Origin: Bacteroidales bacterium
Lineage (GTDB): Bacteria > Bacteroidota > Bacteroidia > Bacteroidales > WCHB1-69
DNA length: 6,633 bases
Assembly: GCA_024400715.1 (NCBI GenBank)
Contig: JAKSMH010000061.1
Location: forward strand, 1-6,633
Direction: 5' to 3'
Position 1 is the first letter of the stretch. The number at the start of each line of letters is the position of its first letter. Below, in pieces: positions 1-6,073 of the stretch. The notes under the pieces are model-generated. The model saw nothing but the letters and a program-made list of their open reading frames with translations. It made no database searches and was not told where the DNA came from. The translations under genes were made by a program, and so were the position numbers.

Positions 1-712
1 TATTTGACAAAATGGCCTTCAGAGCGAAGAACAACAACATCACGATACAAACCGCAAACAAGAAGTAGCCTAACATTACAGTAACATTCAACAATTTGCC
101 GTTAGAGATGTAGTTTTTAACATCTGATTGCAACAAAGCCAAATCTTCAGCCTTTTTATTATCTGAAACGACCTGGTTAACAGCATCGGCTTGATTAACC
201 AAAGAATTATAAGCCTTATTGTAGGTTTTTTCCTTGATGTAATCTTGTTTAATCACGCTGTATTCTTTTTCCAAGGTAGCTACATAGGATTCAAGATTTT
301 CAAAAGCAGCAACACCTGCAAAGCCGTCAACATATTTTTGTTGGTCATCGGCTTTTGCGAACAAAGCTTTTGAATGTGTTGGGAAAGCGGCTTGATATTC
401 TGCAAAAGACTCTTCGGTCAATTCATTTAATTCGACAATATAAGTATAGAGAATATCTTTTTGAACTTGGTGTGCTTTCAGTGTTTCTGAGAGCGTGGCG
501 CCTTCGGTACGGTACTGTTCCACAAAGGCGGGGAGGTTTTCAGGAGTAGTGGCTTCAAACGCAGCAACCATTTCCGGGTTGTTGTCGTTGACCACGCGAG
601 CCTCATTGTAGTTGGCCATCTTATCCTGATCAAACTTTGCCGCGAACATAATCGCAAAGATGCAGGTGATGATTGCCACTACAAATATTATTATTTTTAC
701 AATATTCTTCAT
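1..712 (-). CDS. Unnamed ExbB-linked protein with two membrane segments, 3' partial
   Basis: The gene starts at ATG 710-712 and stays open to the left edge, giving 237 codons without a stop, so the C-terminus is missing. The visible protein begins MKNIVKIIIFVVAIITC, a membrane anchor at about residues 4-25. A long polar, Glu/Ala/Lys-rich stretch without Cys follows (about 26-207) and looks largely helical. A second hydrophobic helix lies at about 208-232 (LLNVTVMLGYFLFAVCIVML). The middle part is probably periplasmic or otherwise extracytoplasmic. The start lies 31 bp after the exbB stop on the same strand, so the two are probably co-transcribed. Known context: Bacteroidales TonB-energising operons often hold an unnamed membrane protein between exbB and the exbD genes, and this gene sits in that slot. 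I do not recognise a named domain. A role as an accessory to the proton channel is inference from position only. Confidence 0.8.
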   Translation of the reverse strand, partial: MKNIVKIIIFVVAIITCIFAIMFAAKFDQDKMANYNEARVVNDNNPEMVAAFEATTPENLPAFVEQYRTEGATLSETLKAHQVQKDILYTYIVELNELTEESFAEYQAAFPTHSKALFAKADDQQKYVDGFAGVAAFENLESYVATLEKEYSVIKQDYIKEKTYNKAYNSLVNQADAVNQVVSDNKKAEDLALLQSDVKNYISNGKLLNVTVMLGYFLFAVCIVMLLFFALKAILSN

Positions 713-743
713 GATAAAGAGTATTTTAAAATTGCAAACTCAA

Positions 744-1565
744 TTAGTTGTTTTTGTTTTTAACCAAAATATCCATGAAGGAGATAGTGGCATTTTCCAT
801 ATCGTTAACGATAGAGTCAATCTTTGACAAAATGTAGTTGTAGAAAATCTGAAGAATAATAGCGGTAATCAAACCGAATACGGTAGTCAACAAAGCAACC
901 TTCATACCACCAGCAACAATGGTCGGAGAAATATCACCAGCGCGTTCGATATCATCGAATGCCTGAACCATACCTACTACTGTTCCCAAGAAACCGAGTG
1001 ACGGAGCCAAAGCCAAGAACAAGGCAATCCAGCTCAAGTTGGTTTCTAAGCGGCCCATTTGAACTGCACCGTATGATTCAACTGATTTTTCAACTGAATC
1101 CAAACCTTCATTGTAACGATCCAAACCTTGATAGAAAACTGAAGCCAAAGGTCCTTTGGTATCACGGCAGAGTTCTTTTGCCTTTTCTACACCGCCAGTC
1201 TTAATGGCATCTTCTACCTTCTTTAATAATTTGCCTGAATTTACAGAAGCCAAGTTTAAATAAAATATTCTTTCGATAACCAAAGCCAAACCTAAAATCA
1301 AGCAGATCAATACTGGTGTCATCCACAAAGCACCACCTTGGATGTATTTTTCTTTCAAAACATAGTGCAAGCCTTGTTGTGGAGCTTCGTCAGCGTCTTC
1401 CATCAAAACGGCCTGTTCAGCGGGAGCTTCTTCTGGAGCGGCAACTGTTTCTTCTGTCTGTTCGGCAGAATTGTCAGTTTTTTGTTCATTTTGCGCAAAC
1501 GCCATGTTTGCCATACCGAAGGTCAAAAAACCTGCAACGGTCAATAAAGCGATCAGTTTTTTCAT
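744..1565 (-). CDS. exbB: MotA/TolQ/ExbB family proton-channel protein
   Basis: This 273-residue protein belongs to the family that, with ExbD/TolR, uses the proton gradient across the inner membrane to drive TonB or Tol-Pal work at the outer membrane. It has a signal peptide (residues 1-24, AFA before Q25), then a periplasmic segment rich in Glu, Ala and Pro (about 25-75). Membrane helices lie at about 80-103 (ending with the family's IER), 178-203 and 220-245. The family pattern LAPSLGFLGTVVGM lies at 186-199, and the last helix begins AGGMKVALLTTVFGL (218-232). The long cytoplasmic loop between helices 1 and 2 is as expected. Val223 stands where E. coli ExbB has the membrane glutamate Glu176, whereas Thr195 and Thr228 match Thr148 and Thr181. 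The next gene follows after 31 bp. TolQ or a gliding-type channel is possible, since no exbD or tonB is visible. No clear TAnnTTTG box occurs in the 78 bp up to tRNA-Ser. Confidence 0.9.
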   Translation of the reverse strand: MKKLIALLTVAGFLTFGMANMAFAQNEQKTDNSAEQTEETVAAPEEAPAEQAVLMEDADEAPQQGLHYVLKEKYIQGGALWMTPVLICLILGLALVIERIFYLNLASVNSGKLLKKVEDAIKTGGVEKAKELCRDTKGPLASVFYQGLDRYNEGLDSVEKSVESYGAVQMGRLETNLSWIALFLALAPSLGFLGTVVGMVQAFDDIERAGDISPTIVAGGMKVALLTTVFGLITAIILQIFYNYILSKIDSIVNDMENATISFMDILVKNKNN

Positions 1566-1643
1566 AACGATTCTTCTGGTTTTTAATTAATGATTTTTGA
1601 TATTTTCTTTCTTATTTTATTGATTATAAACGTTATAAAAAAG

Positions 1644-1731
1644 CGGAGAGAAAGGGATTCGAACCCTTGAAACGCTTTCGGCGTTTACACACTTTCCAGG
1701 CGTGCGCCTTCGACCACTCGGCCATCTCTCC
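1644..1731 (-). tRNA. tRNA-Ser, anticodon GGA
   Basis: On the minus strand the acceptor arms GGAGAGA (1731-1725) and TCTCTCC (1651-1645) pair over seven bases, with G at 1644 as the discriminator base. The D arm reads GCCGAGTGGTCGAAGGC. The anticodon stem CACGC/GTGTG encloses the loop CTGGAAA, so the anticodon is GGA (1697-1695), reading UCC and UCU serine codons. A long variable arm (a hairpin around AACGC/GCGTT) and the T arm GGGTTCGAATCCC follow. The 88-nt length and the class II variable arm are what is expected for tRNA-Ser. CCA is not encoded; the gene is followed by a run of six T on the transcribed strand (1642-1637), which may help end the transcript before exbB. Confidence 0.97.
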
Positions 1732-1749
1732 TCTTAAATTTAGAGGGTG

Positions 1750-1757
1750 TAAAAGTA
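1750..1757 (-). promoter_or_regulatory. Possible -7 box of the tRNA-Ser promoter
   Basis: On the minus strand the sequence TACTTTTA matches the Bacteroidetes -7 consensus TAnnTTTG at all but the last base. It ends 18 nt before the mature 5' end of tRNA-Ser, a sensible distance for a short 5' leader. I see no TTTG-type -33 box at the expected 19-23 nt upstream. This is a weak, position-based call. Confidence 0.3.
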
Positions 1758-1880
1758 CAAAAAAATTTCTTACGATTTTTGATTTATTTTCCAGTTTTTT
1801 CAATTTATGATGATTATTTTTATAAGTACTTGTATTTCAATGTGTTATAAATACTCACAAAAATAATTAACTTTTTTTAG

Positions 1881-1898
1881 AAAAAAAAATTTTTTTTT
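1881..1898. repeat. A9T9 tract directly upstream of a promoter
   Basis: Nine A (1881-1889) are followed by nine T (1890-1898), an exact 18-bp palindrome that runs into the -33 box of the lipoprotein promoter. A further run of seven T lies just before it (1872-1878). Phased A/T tracts of this kind are stiff or bent and can act as an UP-like element contacted by the RNA polymerase alpha subunits. That role is inference. A homopolymer junction like this is also prone to length variation. Confidence 0.6.
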
Positions 1899-1930
1899 GG
1901 TCTTTACAATAAAATATTGGCGTACTTTTG
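1896..1930 (+). promoter_or_regulatory. Bacteroidetes-type promoter of the lipoprotein pair
   Basis: TACTTTTG at 1923-1930 is an exact match to the Bacteroidetes -7 consensus TAnnTTTG, followed by C as is usual. TTTG at 1896-1899 fits the -33 box, with a 23-bp spacer that is at the long end of the accepted range; TTTA at 1903-1906 is an alternative at 16 bp. Transcription would start near 1937, leaving an AT-rich leader of about 65 nt before ATG 2002. No Shine-Dalgarno is visible before the start, as is normal in this phylum. Confidence 0.7.
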
Positions 1931-2001
1931 CATAATTTTAATATTCTCAAATTAGAATAAACATTAAAATCATTTTATTATTAACCAACAAAAAAATTAT
2001 C

Positions 2002-2532
2002 ATGAAAAGAAACATTTTAGTTTTTGCTTTGATCGCAATCTTCGCATTGACTTTGTCATCATGCGGTAAAAAAGAAAAAACCAACACCGAAAAATTATGT
2101 ATTGAAAAAGGTTGGGTACTTAAAGCCGCCACTGTTACCCCTGCAGTTCCTGTAGGCGAAGGTACAACTAACGATTGGTTTGCTGATTACTTGTACGACT
2201 ATGAACAAGATGATATCATCATCTTCAATGCCAATGGTGGACAAACTATCAATCCTGGTAACAAAACTCCAGATGAAGAACAAGATGGTTACATTGAAAG
2301 CAAAGCTTCTACTTGGAAATTTAACAATGATGAAACTTCTCTCGAATTCCAAATCCCATTCTTCTACAACTTAGACGAAACTCCTGCTCGTACTTTTGAT
2401 CCTGAATTCGAAACCGCTACTATCAGCAAACTTACTGAAACAGAATTAGTTCTTATCTACAACCGTAACATTAATTTTGCTAAAAACGGTGTTGAATACA
2501 CTTGGACTTTAACTTATGCTCCTGCAAAATAA
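2002..2532 (+). CDS. Lipoprotein resembling lipocalin-like calycin-fold proteins
   Basis: The protein has 176 residues. It starts MKRNILVFAL and has a type II signal peptide with lipobox LSSC, so Cys21 is the lipidated residue and about 156 residues are exported. The mature part is rich in alternating polar and hydrophobic strands: a GWVL segment (residues 37-40), DDIIIFNANGG (about 71-81), a Trp-Lys-Phe segment near residue 106, a KLTETELVLIY segment and a final YTWTLTY strand. This order (W near the start, a D-F-x-x-x-G turn, then a LT-x-x-x-L-x-L strand near the end) recalls the lipocalin-like or DUF5004-type lipoproteins of Bacteroidetes. That match is pattern-based and unconfirmed. Gly-Lys after the Cys is not the acidic surface-export signal of some Bacteroidetes lipoproteins, so the location may be the inner face of the outer membrane. 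It is the first gene after a strong promoter. No ligand or function can be named. Confidence 0.85.
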   Translation: MKRNILVFALIAIFALTLSSCGKKEKTNTEKLCIEKGWVLKAATVTPAVPVGEGTTNDWFADYLYDYEQDDIIIFNANGGQTINPGNKTPDEEQDGYIESKASTWKFNNDETSLEFQIPFFYNLDETPARTFDPEFETATISKLTETELVLIYNRNINFAKNGVEYTWTLTYAPAK

Positions 2533-2575
2533 TTGATTTATTAACATTATAAATTCACTTAAAAAAATCAAAACA

Positions 2576-2881
2576 ATGAAAAAATTATTTTTAGTTTTAT
2601 TGGCTGGCGCATTATTCGTCGCTTGCGGTAACAAAGCTGAAGAAGCTACTGAAGAAGTTGTTGCTGAAGAACCAGTTGTAGAAGAAGTTGTTGCTGAAGA
2701 ACCAGTTGCTGAAGAAGTTGCTGAAGTTCCTGCTGAAGAAACAACCGTTAAGGAAGAAGCTACTAAGGCTGGCAAAGCTATCGCTAAGAAAGCCATCCAA
2801 AAAGGCGAAGAAGAAGCTGTTAAGGCTATCGAAAACGCTAATACTGAAAACACAGAAGCTAAAACTGTTCGTAGAAGATAA
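2576..2881 (+). CDS. Small acidic repeat lipoprotein of unknown function
   Basis: The protein has 101 residues. It starts MKKLFLVLLAGALFVACGN, a short lipoprotein signal with Cys17 as the probable lipidated residue; the lipobox FVAC is slightly off consensus. Residues about 20-60 are almost only Glu, Val, Ala, Pro and Thr, with the unit EEVVAEEPV repeated, and should be extended or disordered. The second half changes character: it is Lys/Ala/Glu-rich (KAGKAIAKKAIQKGEEEAVK), probably an amphipathic helix, and ends in three Arg. The gene follows the preceding lipoprotein after 43 bp without a clear promoter and is closed by a strong terminator, so the two probably share one transcript. A spacer or tether between outer membrane and periplasm is conceivable, but that is speculation. 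The reading frame is supported by the signal peptide and by GAA/GCT-biased codons like those of its neighbour. Confidence 0.82.
   Translation: MKKLFLVLLAGALFVACGNKAEEATEEVVAEEPVVEEVVAEEPVAEEVAEVPAEETTVKEEATKAGKAIAKKAIQKGEEEAVKAIENANTENTEAKTVRRR
2651..2710 (+). repeat. Two 30-bp tandem copies inside the small lipoprotein gene
   Basis: Copy one is 2651-2680 and copy two 2681-2710; they are identical at 28 of 30 positions, differing only in the last two bases. A degenerate third copy begins at 2711 (GAAGAAGTTGCTGAAG). Each unit encodes ten residues of the acidic region, so a change in copy number keeps the reading frame. Confidence 0.9.
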
Positions 2882-2895
2882 TCAGTTTTTTGCTG

Positions 2896-2933
2896 AAAAA
2901 AAATGGGTGCTCTAACGAGCACCCATTTTTTTT
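2896..2933. terminator. Strong intrinsic terminator, probably bidirectional
   Basis: TGGGTGCTC (2904-2912) and GAGCACCCA (2917-2925) form a perfect GC-rich stem around the loop TAAC. Eight A precede the stem (2896-2903) and eight T follow it (2926-2933), so the pairing can extend to 17 bp. Because both strands present a stem followed by a T run, it can stop the lipoprotein transcript (stop codon at 2879-2881) and the converging LytM-LysM transcript (stop codon at 2959-2961). Confidence 0.92.
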
Positions 2934-2958
2934 GACCTATACGCCTATTTTTTGTGCC

Positions 2959-3906
2959 TTAACGCACCCTGATTTTCTGTCCCACACTTATCGTCGCATT
3001 GTTTTCCGTCATATTGTTCATCTGCAACAAGCGATTCAACGGAACTTTGTACTGCACCGAAATCCGATACATCGTTTCACCGGCTTTTACGATATGATAT
3101 TGCACGGCAGAATCAACTTCATCAACAGGCTGCTTATTACCAGTCATAGGAATAGTCTTAGGTTTTTCCTGTTTTTCTACTACTTTCTTTTCTAAATCTC
3201 CCTCGTTTAATATCAACGTGTTATCCTTTAAATCCATCTCATCAAAATCAATAAATAAGTCCGGATTAAAACTTTCATTCATAAAGCGGGTTTCAAAATG
3301 AAGTATTTCCTCTCCAGATTTTCCTGACTTTCCAGAAACACCAAGAACATCTCCCGCGCGTAATATCTGACCTGGTTTCACCATAATGCGACTCAAATGC
3401 GCATAAACGGTTTCCAAACCATTGTAATGCCTTACGACCACTACTCTACCATAATCCCCGTAAATTTTTGCCATCCTGACCACCCCGTCAAAACAGGTCT
3501 TAACCGGAGCACCCGATTTTAACGTCAACTCCACACCGGGCTGACAGTAACCTTTCATTTCGCCATACACCGTTTTCAATTCGCCCATACAGGGAAATAA
3601 AAACGGATTGTTGTTGCTTTGGACCAAGATAATACGCAACGGATTACCCTCAAAAGGAATGTTCAACGGACGACTGCATAAATTCTCCGTATCCCAATAT
3701 TTATCATATAACGCATAGCCTGGTATTTGATAGGTTTCGGATATAAAATCGGCATTGTCAGTATCTATTTCTTCCATTTCAACGGCAACAGATTTTGCAC
3801 TATCACGCATAGCGGCATATTGACTTTGGGTGGAAATGTCCAAACCCTGCGCCTGAACAGCCATCGACAATAGTATAAAGAAAGAAATAGTAATTATTTT
3901 TTTCAT
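2959..3906 (-). CDS. Secreted LytM (M23)-LysM protein, probably without peptidase activity
   Basis: The protein has 315 residues: signal peptide 1-19 (VQA before Q20), LytM/M23 fold about 88-222, a Lys/Glu-rich linker about 223-266, and one LysM domain 269-315 (YHIVKAGETMYRIS to GQKIRV), which binds peptidoglycan glycan chains. The M23 fold is clear from the GVELTLKSGAPV segment, from RHYNGLETVYAHLSRI (His170 kept) and from VKPGQILRAGDVLGVSGKSG. The zinc site is not intact. In the HxGxD segment His is Gln122 and Asp is Glu126, and the HLHFE motif reads ILHFE, so the first His is Ile201 and only His203 remains. Known relatives with such losses, EnvC and NlpD, activate amidases and do not cut themselves. 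A similar role at division or in wall turnover is inference. Four Cys (77, 106, 121, 138) could form disulfides. The start lies 36 bp after the flippase-like gene, so the two probably share one transcript. Bacteroidetes also have active M23-LysM proteins with this domain order. Confidence 0.9.
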   Translation of the reverse strand: MKKIITISFFILLSMAVQAQGLDISTQSQYAAMRDSAKSVAVEMEEIDTDNADFISETYQIPGYALYDKYWDTENLCSRPLNIPFEGNPLRIILVQSNNNPFLFPCMGELKTVYGEMKGYCQPGVELTLKSGAPVKTCFDGVVRMAKIYGDYGRVVVVRHYNGLETVYAHLSRIMVKPGQILRAGDVLGVSGKSGKSGEEILHFETRFMNESFNPDLFIDFDEMDLKDNTLILNEGDLEKKVVEKQEKPKTIPMTGNKQPVDEVDSAVQYHIVKAGETMYRISVQYKVPLNRLLQMNNMTENNATISVGQKIRVR

Positions 3907-3942
3907 CCAACAACTTTTAGTTCAACCATAAAATTTTCCAAG

Positions 3943-5013
3943 TTATTCTTCAATAATATTTTCTTCTTTGGGTTTCATAAATGAAGCTATCGCCAAAGCG
4001 ACAATTGATACAATGATGATCATTACAGTTTGTCCAAGCCAGCCAATCCAACCGGCCGCCAAACCGGCTTCCTTGCTCACACCATACAACAAAAGCACCT
4101 GGGCCACCATCCAAGGATAAGCACCCAAGCCTCCTTGGGCCACCATATAGGCAACTGTACTCAAAATCAATACGGTAAAGGCGGGGGCAGGACCCAAAAA
4201 ACGCAAAAAGTCAAAGGCGAAAAAGCAGACATAAGTACCTAAAAAGTACAAAAACCACATCAATAAAGTATAAAACACAAAGAGCCAAGGCCGCTTCAAG
4301 TCCTTGATAGAAACCAAGCCCTGCCAAATACCGACAAAAAAGTTTTTCACTTTCTCAAAAAACGAGATTTTACTCCATTTGCTTCTTGTTTTATAAATGA
4401 CAAAAGCTAAAACGACCAACGCCGCTAACGCAATATACATTTTATAATTGGTTAGTATCGACATTCCCTTTTGCTGTAACCAAAGCCCCAAGGTCAATTG
4501 GGTGGATTCGTCAAGGACAATATTAGATAATAAAGACGTATTAACAACAATGACGATAATAAACAACACAAGCCAGCAAACAAGGTCAAAAGCACGTTCT
4601 GCCACCACAGTTCCCAGTGATTTTTCAAAGGGAACTTTTTCATAACGCTGTAAAAAAAAGCAGCGCAAAACTTCCCCAGCTCTTGGCAAACCCAAATTTC
4701 CCAAATAGCAAACCATTACGGAAAAAAATCCCATACTTTTTCGGACCCGATAACCCAAAGGTTCAATCATAACAATATTTCGCAAAGCCCTAACGAAATG
4801 GGCACACGCACCAATAAGCATAGACAGAATGATAAACATCCAACTTTGCGGATTATTGATGCCAATAAGCATTTCCTTTATCTTAGCATAATCCTCTGCG
4901 GTCATACCCCTCAAGGACAACCAAATAAAAAATACGCCAATCCCGACAAATATAACCAATTGTACCAGTGATTTTATTTTTTTGGGCTTAGATTTTTCTT
5001 TTTCAGCAAGCAT
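3943..5013 (-). CDS. Flippase-like membrane protein, lysylphosphatidylglycerol synthase TM family
   Basis: This 356-residue polytopic inner-membrane protein matches the lysylphosphatidylglycerol synthase transmembrane family (UPF0104/PF03706-like), often annotated as flippase-like. It begins with a Lys-rich cytoplasmic head (residues 4-14) and a helix at about 16-34. The family segment [18 protein letters not shown] lies at 106-123, followed by [11 protein letters not shown] (134-144) and a late [13 protein letters not shown] segment, with hydrophobic helices throughout and a charged tail [10 protein letters not shown]. It has no soluble aminoacyl-transferase domain like that of MprF, so it is the membrane part alone. 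The substrate is unknown; lipid or lipid-linked precursor translocation is the family-level guess. The start at 5013 is supported by an exact -7 box 18 bp upstream. The downstream LytM-LysM gene begins after 36 bp, which suggests a shared role in the cell envelope. Confidence 0.88.
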   Translation of the reverse strand: MLAEKEKSKPKKIKSLVQLVIFVGIGVFFIWLSLRGMTAEDYAKIKEMLIGINNPQSWMFIILSMLIGACAHFVRALRNIVMIEPLGYRVRKSMGFFSVMVCYLGNLGLPRAGEVLRCFFLQRYEKVPFEKSLGTVVAERAFDLVCWLVLFIIVIVVNTSLLSNIVLDESTQLTLGLWLQQKGMSILTNYKMYIALAALVVLAFVIYKTRSKWSKISFFEKVKNFFVGIWQGLVSIKDLKRPWLFVFYTLLMWFLYFLGTYVCFFAFDFLRFLGPAPAFTVLILSTVAYMVAQGGLGAYPWMVAQVLLLYGVSKEAGLAAGWIGWLGQTVMIIIVSIVALAIASFMKPKEENIIEE

Positions 5014-5031
5014 TTTTTCTCAATTAATTGG

Positions 5032-5065
5032 CAAAAATACTAAATTTATCGGCATCGTTCTCCAA
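5032..5065 (-). promoter_or_regulatory. Promoter of the flippase-like/LytM-LysM unit
   Basis: On the minus strand TATTTTTG (5039-5032) matches TAnnTTTG exactly and is followed by C. TTGG at 5065-5062 is a possible weak -33 box with a spacer of about 22 bp. The box ends 18 bp before ATG 5013, so the leader would be only about 12 nt. It lies head to head with the purC promoter. Confidence 0.6.
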
Positions 5066-5083
5066 TTACTTCGAATAATTTTT

Positions 5084-5091
5084 TATTTTTG
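5084..5091 (+). promoter_or_regulatory. -7 box of the purC promoter
   Basis: TATTTTTG matches TAnnTTTG exactly and is followed by C. The -33 region is poor (GTTC at 5057-5060 is the best candidate). Transcription would begin near 5098, leaving about 16 nt before ATG 5114, which leaves no room for a purine riboswitch or attenuator. This box also rules out the in-frame upstream ATG at 4982 as the purC start. Confidence 0.6.
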
Positions 5092-5113
5092 CTCTATATA
5101 TAATTTCAAAATC

Positions 5114-6052
5114 ATGACTGCGCTAACTTATACCGATTATCACTTTCCGGGTCAACAAAAGGTTTACCACGGAAAAGTTAGAGACGTTTACACCATTAAT
5201 GACAAATTAGTAATGGTCGCCACCGACCGCATTTCCGCATTTGACGTCATTCTGCCCAAAGGAATTCCGTGCAAAGGTCAAATATTGAATCAAATTGCCG
5301 CCAAATTTTTGGATGCGACGGCTGACATTTGCCCCAACTGGAAACTTTCCACTCCCGATCCAATGGTTACCGTTGGGCTTTGCTGCGAAGGGTTTCCCGT
5401 TGAAATGATTGTTCGCGGTTATTTATGCGGCAGTGCTTGGCGCAGCTACAAAAACGGTGCCCGCGAAATCTGCGGCGTGAAATTGCCAGAAGGAATGCGC
5501 GAAAACCAGAAGTTTCCACAACCCATCATCACGCCAACCACGAAAGCCGAACAAGGTCTGCACGATGAGGATATCTCCAAAGAGGAAATCCTGGCTCGCG
5601 GCTTGGTCAGTCCTGAAGACTACGCCATATTAGAAAAATATACTTTGGCCTTATTCCAACGCGGTTCTGAAATCGCTGCCCAAAAAGGTCTGATTTTAGT
5701 AGATACCAAATATGAATTCGGCAAACATAACGGTAAGATTTATTTGATTGACGAAATCCATACTCCGGATTCTTCCCGTTATTTTTATGCTGAAGGATAC
5801 GAAGACAAGTTCGCTAAAGGCGAACCTCAGCGTCAACTTTCAAAGGAATTTGTCCGTGAATGGCTGATGGAAAACGGTTTTCAAGGCAAGGAAGGACAGC
5901 AAGTTCCCGAAATGACTCCCGAAATCGTCAACAACATCACCAATCGTTATATTGAGTTGTACGAACATATCACGGGCGACAAATTCCAAAAATGCGAAGA
6001 CACCGACTTGCTCTCCCGCATTGAAAAGAACGTGTCTGAATTCTTAAAATAA
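5114..6052 (+). CDS. purC: Phosphoribosylaminoimidazole-succinocarboxamide synthase (SAICAR synthetase)
   Basis: PurC joins carboxyaminoimidazole ribotide and L-aspartate using ATP to give SAICAR, a cytosolic step of de novo purine synthesis. With the start at 5114 the protein has 312 residues, close to the usual length of the Bacteroidales form. It opens [23 protein letters not shown] (20-26) is the N-terminal nucleotide-binding motif and ATDRISAFD (36-44) is conserved. Signature one is [17 protein letters not shown] (94-110) and signature two LVDTKYEFG (195-203), followed by [12 protein letters not shown] (213-224), which lines the active site. No key residue appears missing. An in-frame ATG at 4982 would add 44 residues, but these are the reverse of the neighbouring gene's head plus promoter DNA, so it is rejected. 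The MFS gene follows after 21 bp, and the two may be co-transcribed. Confidence 0.97.
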   Translation: MTALTYTDYHFPGQQKVYHGKVRDVYTINDKLVMVATDRISAFDVILPKGIPCKGQILNQIAAKFLDATADICPNWKLSTPDPMVTVGLCCEGFPVEMIVRGYLCGSAWRSYKNGAREICGVKLPEGMRENQKFPQPIITPTTKAEQGLHDEDISKEEILARGLVSPEDYAILEKYTLALFQRGSEIAAQKGLILVDTKYEFGKHNGKIYLIDEIHTPDSSRYFYAEGYEDKFAKGEPQRQLSKEFVREWLMENGFQGKEGQQVPEMTPEIVNNITNRYIELYEHITGDKFQKCEDTDLLSRIEKNVSEFLK

Positions 6053-6073
6053 TAATTTCAAATTTAAATATTT

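Noticed and set aside
191..549. Small plus-strand open frames opposite the first gene
   Set aside because: They are frames opposite a 237-codon minus-strand gene with good membrane-segment structure, and they show no recognisable protein features.
1625..1637. TATAA-ACG-TTATA inverted repeat after tRNA-Ser
   Set aside because: A five-pair AT stem with a 3-nt loop is too weak to call a terminator or an operator.
1821..1834. Imperfect palindrome around AAGTACTT in the intergenic region
   Set aside because: It pairs at 12 of 14 positions, but the DNA is very AT-rich and the site lies about 90 bp from the promoter box, so chance is a sufficient explanation.
2533..2571. TTGATTT/AAATCAA inverted repeat between the two lipoprotein genes
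   Set aside because: It has seven AT-rich pairs across a 25-nt loop and no T run placed for termination, so it is unlikely to form a stable structure.
2509..2922. 137-residue minus-strand open frame with Ser/Thr/Ala repeats
   Set aside because: The apparent repeat is the complement of the acidic tandem repeat of the lipoprotein gene, and the frame crosses the terminator.
4982..5113. In-frame 44-residue N-terminal extension of purC from ATG 4982
   Set aside because: It overlaps the start of the minus-strand flippase-like gene and both promoters, its residues do not resemble PurC, and ATG 5114 gives the normal length and the expected N-terminus.
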